NCBI GenBank assembly: GCA_019787685.1
Contig: JAHNUO010000006.1
Location: 1,426,001 to 1,490,000, forward strand
DNA length: 64,000 nt
Reading direction: 5' to 3'
Source of the DNA: Chiua virens
Taxonomy: Eukaryota > Basidiomycota > Agaricomycetes > Boletales > Boletaceae
A program made the translations under genes and the position numbers. Shown here in pieces: positions 39,003-49,634 of the stretch (within the stretch, counting starts at the first letter, position 1; each line of letters opens with the position of its first letter). A model generated the notes under the pieces. The model saw only the letters and a program-made list of their open reading frames with translations. It was not told where the DNA came from and searched no databases.

Positions 39003-39453
39003 ATAGACTATACTCATCCTGCTGCTAGAATGAAATGGAGTTATTCGTGAAATATGTGTAATACCCAACTACTTGTTCCATTCAGTTCATGGATAATTAG
39101 GCAAAAGAATAAAGAGTACTGTATTTTCCTTGCAATCTGACGAGTCTAAACCGCACCACGAACGATCGTCCGTCAGTGGCACTGTTTCTATTTGTGTCGA
39201 TGCGGATACTTTTAATCATCACATGCACACTTTGCGTATGGTATAAAGCGTTGTCCTAAAAGAGGAACAACAATGAACGGCCTTCGGCTAGAGTCCCACC
39301 AGAAAGTACTATTTTCCCAATGACCACACGGGTCCCCTTATGGAGTACAAAAGTAAGTAGACGGGGTAAAAGCACACTGTGTTTCATGCTGTCTTCACCG
39401 TCTGTCTTTTCTCTTCTCTTTTTCCAATCCTTCTGTCCGTGGGCTGCGCCCAA
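39003..39453. other. Intergenic spacer before the CPL1-like gene
   Basis: Promoter of the secreted protein gene plus the PP2A 3' flank. It is AT-rich at 39040-39130. A pyrimidine-rich run (about 39396-39433) lies just before the start, common in highly expressed fungal genes. No gene is recognised. Confidence 0.5.
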
Positions 39454-40597
39454 ATGCTATCCATGTCCATGACACGAGCCATTTATTCTATATTACCGGT
39501 CATCTGGGTGGCTATTTCATTCCCTTTGGTGAATGGCGCATTCATAACGAGCAAAGCTGGGAATTGCTCTTCGAATGAATTTTGGTACGAACCGATCCGA
39601 AATTGCATCCCTCTCGGCAAACGATCCTATCAGGACGTTCCTCCGTAAGCCCGTCTTCGCCACAGAGGCGAGCAAAAGCTGATTAATGTCGCTCAAGCTC
39701 CGGAGCGGCGTGTCCTTTGGAGGGAGACTGGTATTGGTCAAGTCGTACGTGTGCTGGAGACTTGTATGTGAACGCGTTTGTCGCTGACCGCGTGCCCAGA
39801 ACTGTCCGTCTGTCTTCCCGCAAGTCCAATCACGGCCGTTTCGTCTCTGGATTCTGTGTCGTGCCCCACGCATCATACATTGGCATGCTGCGATGCACAA
39901 GTACATCCAAACCGAACACAACCAACGCTCGACTGCTTGTGGCACCACCGAGTTCTGGTAAAAATAATCTTTAGAGTCCCATCCACGAAATAACAACTTG
40001 ACAGGTTCTCTGAAAAGGCAACTTGCCTTCCCCGCCGCGGCTCCACTCCTTCCAGTACTGTGTGCCCGTCGGGATGGTATTGGAGCGCCCAACTAATGAG
40101 TTGCGTCCCTGCGAATCCGGAAGAACATTCATCTTTGGCATGTGGAGATGGTCATGTGTGGTCGCCGTCGACCCTGACATGCCAAAGAGTCGGCTCGCCG
40201 ACGCGGCGATCCCCGTCCAATGTTCCTTCACGGCGTGCTTTACCGTCTCCATCTCCAGGACACCATTCTCGTCGGCATAATCTTAAAGTCCGAGCCCTCA
40301 GCCTGTGTCCAGCCGGACTGGACGCATGCCCTATCTTAAAGGCGGGGGATCTGAGTGACTATGAATGCGTGGATCCGAGATATGATCTGCAACACTGCGG
40401 AGGTTACTCAGTGGACGGTCGCGGAGAAGATTGTACATCAATTAAAGGAGTGTGGAATGTCGAATGTGCTGGAGCACGTTGTTCTGGTTAGCTCATTCGT
40501 CCAAGTCCGCGATCCTCTCTGAAAACGTTATCTAGTGTTGTCCTGCAGGGCTGGATATATTCCAAGCATCGATCGAAGAAGCTGCGTTAAATTGTAG
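39454..40597 (+). CDS. Secreted Cys-rich protein with CPL1-like domain
   Basis: The start at 39454 gives a signal peptide (MTRAIYSILPVIWVAISFPL) followed by cysteine repeats of the type C-S-S-N-E-F-W-Y-E-P-I-R-N-C-I-P, repeated later as YWSAQLMSCVPANP. The C-terminal domain reads SLCPAGLDACPI, YECVDPRYDLQHCGGYS, RGEDCTSIKGVWNVECAGA and, after the intron at about 40488-40537, SCRAGYIPSIDRRSCVKL. This matches the CPL1-like domain of basidiomycetes. Cryptococcus CPL1 is a secreted protein that modulates host immunity, but most carriers are saprobes and the general role is unknown. Secreted or wall location is inferred from the signal peptide. Confidence 0.8.
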
Positions 40598-40887
40598 TGT
40601 CGTTCATTTTCGCTCACTTTGTGTTCTGTGTGAATTTATGATAAATTGACATTCCGTGACCACTAGTAGCAGTTAGCCGGCTGATCTCGAGAGTCTGACC
40701 TTCCGACGATCCAAGGCAAAATACCTTTGAAAACAGTGCCCTTACGTGTCATTTGCAACCTACCAGCATGGTCAAAGGCACTGCATTCACCCCTCATCGA
40801 TGCTCTGATGACGTTTTTCGCTGTCGAGTGAGATCGAACAACGACAACACCAAATATGTGATCTCGTCCATACATGTTCGGATGACC

Positions 40888-41658
40888 TCATTCTTCGTCC
40901 ACCCACTGATCTGCAAGAGGCCCAAGTTTCGGCAAATGATAGCGGTCAAGTCCGTCCCCGGAAGCACCTAAGAAAGCCTGAGTGCTGAGTGGTGTGTGAG
41001 TGACATTCTGTGCGTCCATGATCTGTGGATCCTTACGCCATCAACAGTCCGGATACACAGAGGAGAAGCGTGAGGAGAGAATCGATCCACCGACGGAAGT
41101 TGCAGCATCGCGGCAAGGACGCACGCGACAAGTAGCTGGAGTCATCAAGAGGGCTGCCTGGTACGCTGGTTACGGTACATACTCAGAACCAAGCGGACAA
41201 TGACAGCATCGGCTGACCATGGAAACGGACGTAGTCATTATTGGTTTCCAAGACTGAGTAGGATTAGGGCTAGATATCGAGTTCCGAATCGAAACGTCAG
41301 CAGGATGGAGAGAGGTAGAGGACGCTGTTGAACCTGAAATGGGCCCTAACAGATAGGCAAATGCGGCGAGAACATCGACGCGTAGACCGTGCGTCGTTTT
41401 CCATTCATCGTAGTTGGCCGCGCTCTATGTCTACACTCGGAGAGGGAGAGGACGATCACGCTGGACGATGGCAAGCCTCCGGACTGGTAAGAGACTGAGT
41501 TGTCGGCAAACCAAATTCTCGGACGGGACACTGGCTTTTGAGGGAGACTGAGAGGAATCATCAGGAGGTGGAGTCTACCGAGCAAGTGAGAGAGGAACAA
41601 AAGTGAAATGTAGTGAACATACATAGGGGGCAAATGATCCGGCAAGACTGGCGGGCAT
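40888..41658 (-). CDS. Small Tic20/DUF4870-like integral membrane protein
   Basis: Split into small exons. Exon 1 MPASLAGSFAPY; exon 2 PVSRPRIWFADNSVSYQSGG; then YDEWKTTHGLRVDVLAAFAY followed by LLGPIS; VLETNNDYVRFHAYQAALL; LLVACVLAAMLQLPS; DSLLTLLLCVSGLLMA; and the C-terminus YHLPKLGPLADQWVDEE. The core (V-D-V-L-A-A-x-A-Y-L-L-G-P then N-D-Y-V-R-F-H-A-Y-Q) is the signature of the DUF4870/Tic20-like family, with three or four membrane spans. Function unknown. Two one-base gains (about 41091-41095 and 41131-41139) must be allowed for, and the last splice is not certain. Divergent from RPS24. Confidence 0.68.
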
Positions 41659-41840
41659 CTTCACTCAGGGTCATCATGATTACATACATACCAACCGATC
41701 AGCGAACACCTCGATTTAGTGGCTGTGCACGGAGAATGCCGGACGGACTCTGATTTTGCTAGTCATCGACTCTACTTCACACCACCCGTCAAGGCATCGG
41801 GCAAGAATACGTCGCAAAACGCCCCTGGACTATCCTAATC
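41659..41840. promoter_or_regulatory. Divergent promoter of the Tic20-like gene and RPS24
   Basis: A 182-bp spacer between start codons. I do not recognise a clear ribosomal-protein promoter element in it. Confidence 0.35.
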
Positions 41841-42481
41841 ATGGTGAGCATCCATATTTTGGCCTCTGAGAACCGCGATGTCACGCTTCGTGGTGAATTA
41901 CGCTTCGAGAGCGTTGGATGCCCTTGTCGTAGTCTAGATGTCGTTTGGTCTTCTGACATCCCTTCCAGGCTGATAACACGGCAGCGATCACTCTCCGCAC
42001 GCGCAAATTCATCACTAACCGCCTTCTCTCTCGCCGCCAATTCATCCTCGATATTCTCCACCCTTCCCGTCCAAACGTCTCCAAATCCGACCTCCAGGAG
42101 AAGCTTGCCACATTGTACAAGTCTGAGAAGGACCGTGTCGTCCTCTTCGGTCTCCGAACACACTTTGGTGGTGGACGAAGTACTGGTTTTGCTCTCATCT
42201 ACGATGACGAAGCATCACAAAAGAAATTCGAGCCCAAATACCGCTTGATCAGGGTTTGTTTTTCGTTCACTTATTGTCTACCGTTTCCCATCTTGCTCCT
42301 AGAACGGCCTTGCGCCAAAGGTCGAAAGGCCTTCTCGCAAGCTACGGCACGAAAGGAAAAATCGTGCCAAAAAGGTTTGTCTCCACAAGCTGTTTGTTCT
42401 CATGGACTCACGCGGTTCGTATGTAAGGTTCGGGGAACCAAAAAGACCAAGGCCGCAGAGCCCCCCAAGAAGGGAAAGTAG
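41841..42481 (+). CDS. RPS24: 40S ribosomal protein eS24
   Basis: Exon 1 is just the ATG at 41841-41843, followed at once by GTGAGC. Exon 2 starts at 41969 with [20 protein letters not shown], then [41 protein letters not shown] and [10 protein letters not shown]. These are the eS24 signatures across the full length (about 135 residues). eS24 sits in the small subunit body and is needed for 18S rRNA processing. The first intron (125 bp) is more than twice the local average. Four exons; convergent with ARP1. Confidence 0.96.
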
Positions 42482-42745
42482 TGGTCTTTTGTCGAAGTGG
42501 GGTTTCTCTTTTCATTTCCCGCTTCACCTGTCGTCCATCAGCATATGTAGCATTCATGGCGACGTTGTATACGATGCATGTCATTTATCCTCTACAATCC
42601 ATGGATCATATGCACATGCAAACAGCCTCGAAAATCTGTTTCATTAGTGTCAAATCTAAGTGCATTACAACATCCGTTGGATATAATGGGTATCATGTGA
42701 GAATGATGAAAGCTGTTCACGATTCGAGCGGTAAACGATGACAGC

Positions 42746-44296
42746 CTAAAAGCCCAACTTCTTATGTATGATGTCTGGATCTTCTTGATATTCCTCTGCC
42801 GAGACCCACATCTGCGAAAGGATCGTGAGGCTTGTATTTAAACCTGCTATGCAAACGTCATACCTTCTTGAAGGTACCCAAACCCGCAAGGATAGAACCA
42901 CCTATCCAAGTGGAATACTTCCGCTCTGGCGGTGCATAAATTTTAATCTTGACGTCCTTGAGGGCCAATTTCTTGACTTCATTAAGGAGCCGATCTCCAA
43001 AACCTACAATAAACGATAAGCAAGGCGAAGCAACATCACAACCGGTTTGATACCTTACCTTTACATAATGTACTACCCCCACTGAGGACGACGTTCGAAA
43101 AGAGACTCTTGCGCAGATCCAGATCGACCCTGTTGATGGAATCCACCACAACTTGGTGGACACCGGCGTATTCTTGACCGACGAGCTCAGGGTTAAACAA
43201 GATCTCCGGAGCTCGAAACCGTTCTGAACCAAGCTAGACTTGTCTTTAACTTATATTCGTCAGACAGTTGATTCTTGGCTCACCTGAACGACATTCCCAT
43301 CAGGTAATCGGAACTCCTCTGGGCGTCCTTGGGCATCCTTTTCCTCGTTCGAGGGGTTCAATGCTATATAACAACATTTTTCCTTGATTATCCGCACTAC
43401 TTCTCGCTCGGCTGTCGTATGTAGATGATGACCGGACTTTCTCAGAAGCAACTGTAGGTGATCGGTAACGTCTCTGGGAAGCTGGTTCAAATCCGTAGCT
43501 GCACAATCGAGTTGTGTTGCACGTACCTCCCTGCTACATCTACGCGACGAATTGCGTGAGGCATCGAAAAGCCTTCGAACACGGGTACAGCATGAGTAAC
43601 ACCATCACCGGAGTCCAGTACGATGCCTGTTGTCCGTCCAGAAGAGTAGCTTTATCCTCGCATGATCAGTAACGAGCAAACCCTTTGCGCGATAAACTTA
43701 CAGGGACAAGACGGCCTGCACTGAAAGGAACAGTGCAGGGACATTGAATGTATCGAAGAATATTTGTGCAGCAATGTCGCGATTGCTACGAGGGTTGAGT
43801 GGGGCTTCGGTCAAAAGTACGGGATGCTGCAGTAGCGCTTGAGATGGAACACGAATCGCATTACAGTGCACCCCACCTCTTCGCTGAGTGTACCAAGCTC
43901 CTCGGCGTAAATCCAACTCCATATACGCTCCATATCGTCCCAGTCGGTCACGATCCCATGTTCCATGGGATACTTTATTTTCAACAGACCACGAAACTCT
44001 TGCGCTCGACGGCCAATAAATACATCTCCTTCAAGAGCACCTGCCATGACGCGGACATGCTTTGGTCGCCCAACACTGCAACGCGGTGTGATTTGCGTCG
44101 AAATTCAGAGACCGAAGGGGTACATACAAGGATGGAAAGAAGCATTTTGGATGATCTTGACCGGCGAAGCCTGCCTTGATAGTACCTGAACCCTGAGTGG
44201 AGCGATGTGAGCGTACGGACACGACGGCGAGCAAGTGGAGCAAACATTGTCGATCACGACCGGTTGGTTGGTCAAGACATCTTCGTACTCCGCCAT
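42746..44296 (-). CDS. ARP1: Centractin, actin-related protein 1 of dynactin
   Basis: Starts [17 protein letters not shown], then [20 protein letters not shown]. The actin fold follows: [99 protein letters not shown] and [19 protein letters not shown], ending [12 protein letters not shown]-binding loops are intact. The KCFFP start and the C-terminal tail fit Arp1 rather than actin. Arp1 forms the short filament of dynactin, which links dynein to cargo and nuclei. About ten introns. Confidence 0.94.
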
Positions 44297-44440
44297 CTAT
44301 TGTGATCGTGAGCTTGTCGGATTCAATCTAGCAGGGAATTGTGGTTGGGAACGCGCGGCTGCCCAAGTATGTCTGTGATGATCAAGAGTAAACCGCATTA
44401 CGCGGGTCTCTTCAGCCACAATATTACCAAATGCTTCATC

Positions 44441-45053
44441 ATGCCACGACCGCGCTGTCATACCATTCTCATTTTTCTGTTCTTGCTCTTCGCAGTCGTG
44501 CGTAACAAAGCATTATATTTGTCGGTAAATAACTAGAGCTTGATCACCAGATACCAGTACGCGGAACTATAACCAAATGGGAAGTCACCAACTTCTGCAA
44601 ATGTAAGTCTCATTGTTCATCGCCGTTCACAGATGGTGTAAGAGGACCTGCAGGCATCTGCTTCCAGTCAAATTATTCCATTTTGCAAATGGATGCTCCA
44701 GACGACCCGTCGAAACCATGTCTTTCGTGTACCAAACAATGGTGTCTGGACCAACACCTCACCATCTGTAAAGAGGCTTCTCTCGGGGATACCAACCCAG
44801 ATACAGCGACGGGCAAGGAGGGCGATGTCGAAGCGAGATGTTTCCGTCAGCCTCGATGTTTTGGCGTTTGTGACGATTGCTCATATCTGATTTAGAGCGC
44901 GATTCGCCCAGGGACCAACTAGTTGTCACCCTGTTTCTGCTAACCATTCTCGGCCTGCTACTGGGTGCCGGAATCAAGAAGCGCATGGTCAAGGCAGGGA
45001 TGGACCCCAATATGCCGTGGCTAGTGGGGAGGCGGTGGTGGGAGGTGTGCTAA
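44441..45053 (+). CDS. Cys-rich single-pass membrane protein of unknown function
   Basis: A predicted signal peptide (MPRPRCHTILIFLFLLFA) is spliced to IPVRGTITKWEVTNFC, then a Cys-rich extracellular part: CKCICFQSNY, PCLSCTKQWCLDQHLTIC and ATGKEGDVEARCF. A final exon has one membrane span (LVVTLFLLTILGLLLGAGIK) and a short basic cytosolic tail ending RRWWEVC. Introns at about 44595-44645 and 44851-44900 have good splice sites; the first (near 44495-44538) is less sure. I do not recognise a named family, but the topology is clear. Divergent from ARP1 (144 bp). Confidence 0.68.
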
Positions 45054-45490
45054 TCTGCACATCGTGTCAAATTAATCGCTCAGCCCTTTGTAGGAGTGGA
45101 TGCCTCATCGCCACTTGGAAGAGTACGACCTCCACGAACAGAGGAGACCGAGAGAGGACGATAGGGGGGAGTACAGAGGGGTGTTACCCAGGTAGATGCT
45201 GGATAGGTGACTCTGACATTTAACGTTGCACGCCTGAGAGGCCGCGACGAGTATGTAGTCGTAGGGCCGCCGATCTTGGGAGGCCCATTGGAGATGGAAT
45301 TAAACTGCGGATTTGCTTATCTGAGCGGAGGCGAGGAATAAACGAGGTGCTCATTCACAGCATATGCACACGATTGAACGTGAGATCTCGAGCCTGAGAC
45401 CCAGCACTGTGGCTTGCTTCATACGGTCGTGCAACACAGCCAACTTGGAGCAAGCGTACCGTCGACGTTACATTGCTTGGGATCTGCGCT
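45054..45490. other. Spacer upstream of the SVIP-like gene
   Basis: Promoter region; a GA-rich patch lies at 45135-45180. No other gene is recognised. Confidence 0.45.
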
Positions 45491-45881
45491 ATGGGTTCGC
45501 TGTGTTCCAGACCGGATACTCATTCGGGCAGTCACCAGGTACTTGGCGCGGGTATTCCGCAGAACTACCAAAGTACAACTGATGCCCGTGCGGCAGCTGC
45601 AGAGGCAGCTGAGAGACGACTGAAATCGGTGAGTACAAATAGCTTATAGTTCTGGAGAGGATTCGCGAGGTCTGAGCTAGACATTAGGCACAATCACGCG
45701 GAACTCATGCGTCGAATCCGAAGCGGGGTCGTCTCGCCGCTCAGCTGGAAGCATCGAAGTCGGCCAAACGTGTGCCCTCATCGAGGCAAGAAGAACCACT
45801 TGTGGTGAGTGGGAATCTGAATCGACGACTACACCGCAGGCTCTTTTTCATCCGAGATCTCATTCATTGCAGTGGGATTAA
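45491..45881 (+). CDS. SVIP-like small lipid-anchored p97/Cdc48-interacting protein
   Basis: Three exons (45491-45628, 45688-45804, 45873-45881) encode 87 residues. The N-terminus MGSLCS has the Gly-2 needed for N-myristoylation and a nearby Cys-5 for palmitoylation. Residues 33-43, RAAAAEAAERR, fit the VCP-interacting motif R-x5-A-A-x2-R. The following QSRG matches the ASRG after the motif in human SVIP. The rest is basic and Ala-rich, ending EEPLVWD. SVIP inhibits ER-associated degradation and recruits p97/VCP to membranes, including lysosomes. All splice sites are canonical and the frame is unbroken. No single exon is long, so automatic callers may miss it. Homology rests on the motif, lipidation site and size. 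Confidence 0.75.
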
Positions 45882-46454
45882 AGTCTGAAGTTGTTGTCTA
45901 TGTACACCCCATTGTGAGTCTGGGAAGAGGACGGGTGTATGAGCGCACATTTTTCAACCCTGGCCATCAGGCTTTCTCGTGGTTCATGTGTATGATCGCC
46001 GTGGGCAGGATTCAATTTCTATCGGAACCGGCAGTATCAGGCTCAGCAGGAATCGACTCGACTCCCAACTAGGATTGATTGGTTTTTGATTCGCCCCTCG
46101 GGGTTATCTCGTCTTCTCCATTTCTGTTCTCCCGTCCGCCGGTGCCATCCACGAGGCTGCGACACGTTTATTTAATATTTAATTATCACCTCCTTTGCTC
46201 ACATTTCCTGGATTCTCGCCATCTCTCTTCCCATGATCGAGCACACATAAAATAAAATAAAATAAAATAATTTTATTGGCTACATGCTCCGTTCGTTGTG
46301 CTCGATAATTCCGAGGATTCAGTCCATTTGCTAAATTGACCCGGATTGGCAACCCGTACAAGCCACGTGGCATCTCCGTGTCCCATACGAGCCATCCATA
46401 CCTGACTGTGACGGTACCGGACAGTACATTTGTACTAGTAGTGCTGACTTGAAA
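45882..46454. other. Spacer upstream of GPI2/PIG-C
   Basis: Contains the promoter of the PIG-C gene and an AAAAT-type microsatellite (46247-46270). An open frame at 45872-46072 overlaps the SVIP-like last exon and has no family resemblance. Confidence 0.5.
46247..46270. repeat. (AAAAT)n microsatellite
   Basis: About five uninterrupted copies of a five-base A/T unit, followed by TTTTA, so the edge can form a small hairpin. Confidence 0.85.
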
Positions 46455-47620
46455 ATGTCCTTTCCGTGGAAGAGGGTCCTCTGGGAGACCTCTCACTACC
46501 CTGACAATTTCATTCCCCCAGATGCGTTCTTGTCCGCTCTGCGCCGAAACCGTTAGTCATGCTCCCCGAGTCACAGACTTGGCCGTAGTCTAACAGTCAT
46601 GTTTGCCAGCCAACTTCACGCCCTATACTTACTGGCCGTTGGTCTTCCTCTGCTGTGCAATCACACAGCATATCGCGACCGTCTTCGTTTTTCTCGCGAT
46701 TTTCACAAGACTGATTGAACGCACGCTCGATGCTCGCGTGCTGCTCTGGATGTCGGTGACCTGTTCTGCTCTTGGTTATGCCATATGGGAGATCCTTCAT
46801 ACTTCCCATCCTGGAAATATCCCGCCCAACCGTTCGTCACTTGCAATCGAGTCCAGACTCTCGTTTGTGTGAGCTAAGTCTTCGTTCTTAGGCTCAAAGG
46901 CATTCAAGTCATCCTTGTTGGTCTTCCTCGCCCTTATGGGTCTTTCTCCCCGTCTTGAGAACTCTGACCGCTGCGACTTCCTCGGACTCTATATGGGCAT
47001 TGTCAGCCTGCCTCTTTCTCCTTAACACGCTCCTCGCCGATTATAGCTGCATGAGGCCCGGTTCATTCTCTCAGGAAAGGTCCGCAATCACCTCTCTTGT
47101 GAAACTGACTCAATTTCTCACAGCCAACAGGCTAACGTCCGTTTTGTCCATGAACGCGGCGATATCTTCCTCTGTCGTTCTCGCCTCACGTTTGCCTGAC
47201 GACCTGTCCGTATTTTCACTCGTTCTTTTTGCTGTGCAGTTATTTGCCCTCTTTCCTTTATTGCGTCATCGTTTTTGGGTAAACCGTTTCCCTTTTTCTT
47301 GTCCCTGCGACGAGGTGCTAATGTTGACCGGATTCACAGGGTATCTCGACGGCGTTACAAGCCTTGGTGACGTTATCAATCACTGTGCTGTCACTCATCC
47401 TCGTTACACCCTTGTCCACATCTATCGCCTCAATAATAACAGGCCTCTACATCGCTGTGACTTTTATTGCCCCGGCAGGTGCTCGTCTGGGCGCAAAAAT
47501 ACAAAAAGCATGTCGCTTCTATAATTTCGCCTTGTTTTCTACCATTGACGGCAATATTATGGCTCCAGTGAAATCAGAGGACCGTGGGATGTCGCCATCC
47601 CAAGACTGAACTGGATCTAA
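46455..47620 (+). CDS. GPI2: GPI-GlcNAc transferase subunit PIG-C/Gpi2
   Basis: Exon 1 reads MSFPWKRVLWETSHYPDNF then IPPDAFLSALRRN, the diagnostic PIG-C start. Later exons give NFTPYTYWPLVFLCCAITQH, LGYAIWEIL, LSPVLRTLTAATSSDSIWAL, LLNTLLADYSC, SVLSMNAAISSSVVLASRLP and SVFSLVLFAVQLFALFPLLR. The end is EIRGPWDVAIPRLNWI. PIG-C is a multi-pass ER membrane subunit of the enzyme that adds GlcNAc to phosphatidylinositol, the first step of GPI-anchor synthesis. The last intron (47508-47568) starts with GCATGT, a GC-AG intron. One extra G at 47478-47479 shifts the frame (APA then VLVWAQKYK). Confidence 0.9.
47508..47568 (+). other. GC-AG intron in GPI2
   Basis: Donor AAAAA|GCATGT and acceptor GCTCCAG. 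Joining yields KYKNEIRGPWDVA, the conserved PIG-C end; no GT donor works here. Confidence 0.72.
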
Positions 47621-48040
47621 CCATGGTGTGGGCGTGGCCAACGCACAGATGGGATAGGATCGTCCGCCACCTTCCACCAATGGTTATCCTCTATATGAAT
47701 GTCACGTTCTGCATCTTAAATTTCCGCCCAGGTACCTTACCTCGTCCGCGGTCATGGATAGAATCTTTGAACGCGCCCCAGAATTGCCACCGATGTATTT
47801 CCGACGGGGTAAATACAACAACCGTCCCGTATTGTGCGGCTAAATAACAGGATGAATGCGTTGTGATTGAAGGTATCATATTACATGCAACACTATATGC
47901 GACAGATGAGTATGAATAGATGAACATGCTATGTAGAGTTAGTAAAAACAGTAATTTCAGTCTGTGTCCAACCCGAGACCGAGAAATGCACAATAAGTTA
48001 TCGTTTGTCGTCAATTTTGCGTGTGGTCCTGTGGCCCGAG
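47621..48040. other. Convergent spacer between GPI2 and the bZIP gene
   Basis: Shared 3' flanks, AT-rich at 47860-48000. Small open frames here have no family signature. Confidence 0.5.
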
Positions 48041-49634
48041 TCATTCCATGTCAGGGTCATCATTATGCAAACGTGGCCGCTTGGAGCTAGTAGCCACTCC
48101 CATCCCAATACCTCTTGCTTCTAGTACCTCCATTGCCACCTTGGCCGCACCCTCCGAAGTCTTCTTTGTGCGTGTCCGCGTTCGCCGCAATGCCCCAAAT
48201 GCTTGTGCTTTGATTACCGCCAGGGTACCGGAAATGGGTGGAGCACCCGGAGAGGGCGAACGTGACTCCCTATCGAGACCACGGCGCGGGCGCAATTTGG
48301 GAAGCTGAGTGTAAGAGTTTGACTCCCCCTCGCTGCTCCCGCGATCATGTTGTGAGCCGGTATCACTGCCAGAAAAGTTGGGTATGGTAGGTAGTAACGG
48401 GCGCTCCGGACCAGAGTTGGCTCGCCTAGGGCCGATCCTGTAACGGACACCATCCCCTGCGGCGCCAGGGAGCGAAATATCGGCGGTTCCGCCGTGAAGC
48501 GTGACTTCAGCACCGTGGGCATTTGAGTGCCTACGGTAATCAAATTCTGGCCTGTCGTGGCCAATAGAGCCCTCTGGAGGGAAAGTGAACTGGAACGGTG
48601 ACGTCAATGACGTGGCGGATGCAGAAGGTGGCGTTGAAGTGGTAGGGGAGATGGATCGGCTACCCGGGAAAAGGTAAGGGGTGGTTTCGAGGTGATTCAA
48701 CGGTGCTTTCTGTTCATCGACGAACGAACGATTCACATATATATCAGGCGAGGTCAACGTGGGGGACCCTTGGGGAGTGAGGTCAGGGATGATAAGATTG
48801 ACCGTGGGATCGAACTCACCACTCGAGGACGATGTTTGTGGGACATTTTGGGCCCACGCTGCATCGCGGTTCATCGTTTGCACGGGATACGGGTACTGGC
48901 CAAACTTTGAAACGCGATTACCTGCTAATTGCGAGGCGTGCCCTGTATTGGGAAGATGATCGGCGTCAACCCCAGAGTAGGACAGGGAAGGCGATTGCGC
49001 TTGATAGCTATGATTGGGGGGGCCGTATGCGCCATTGCAGAGAGATGCAGCATCGTCGCTTGCCTGGAAGGCCATGCCGTCGTCGCTGTAGTGGCTCTCA
49101 TGGAGGCGATTGGAGATGATATTGGATGGTGTATGCGCGGAGAAGGTTGAGGGGAGCGGGGGCAAGTCATCGGATTCGGGTACCTGTCCCGTCTTGCGTG
49201 CTTGCCAGAGAGCCCTCCAGAACTTTTCACGCTCGCGCAACTCGTGCTTGAGTCGAGCATTGTCCTGCCGGAGCTCGCCGGCCTCCTGCCGGGCCTCGCG
49301 ACAGGAGTCCTGGAGTTGGAGGACGACGGACTCGAGGGAGGTGACTAAAAGGGAGATCGTGAGGGGGGAAGACGGGGGAAAAGGGGGAGGGGAACAGACC
49401 TGTTTCTTCGAGGGTGGCGATATAATTCGCGCGCCTAAATAAAGATGCGATGAGAAAAGAGAGATGAAAAGAGGGGCGGGGAGAGGACCTCTGACGGAAG
49501 GCGGCTTGTGCATCGGCGTTTTTCTTCTTGCGGAGAGCAATATCGGATATACGGGCACCGGGATCGTCAAAGTCGGCTTTGCAGTCGAACTTATCGTCTG
49601 GGGGGGAGTGGCCAGGTTCGAGCTTGTTGGGCAT
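48041..49634 (-). CDS. bZIP transcription factor
   Basis: Starts MPNKLEPGHSPPDDKFDCKA. The basic region, split by an intron, reads ALRKKKNADAQAAFRQRR then ANYIATLEET, with the bZIP core N-x-x-A-A-x-x-x-R. The leucine zipper follows: VTSLESVVLQLQDSC, GELRQDNARLKHELRERE. The long C-terminal part is Ser/Pro-rich and disordered, with a basic stretch (GALRRTRTRTKKTSEG) near the end (SSKRPRLHNDDPDME). The QAAFRQRR basic region is typical of fungal factors controlling nitrogen, sulfur or stress genes; the target is not predictable here. Two introns lie at the bZIP domain. The upstream region is 553 bp, long for this window. Confidence 0.9.

Noticed and set aside
41844..41968. Possible snoRNA inside the long RPS24 intron
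   Set aside because: Ribosomal-protein introns often host snoRNAs, but I found no convincing C and D box pair or H/ACA hairpins.
43470..43510. tRNA-like GGTTCAAATCC sequence
   Set aside because: It lies in an ARP1 intron and no cloverleaf or acceptor stem surrounds it.
45872..46072. A 66-codon open frame after the SVIP-like gene
   Set aside because: It starts within the last exon of that gene and shows no family resemblance or splice support.
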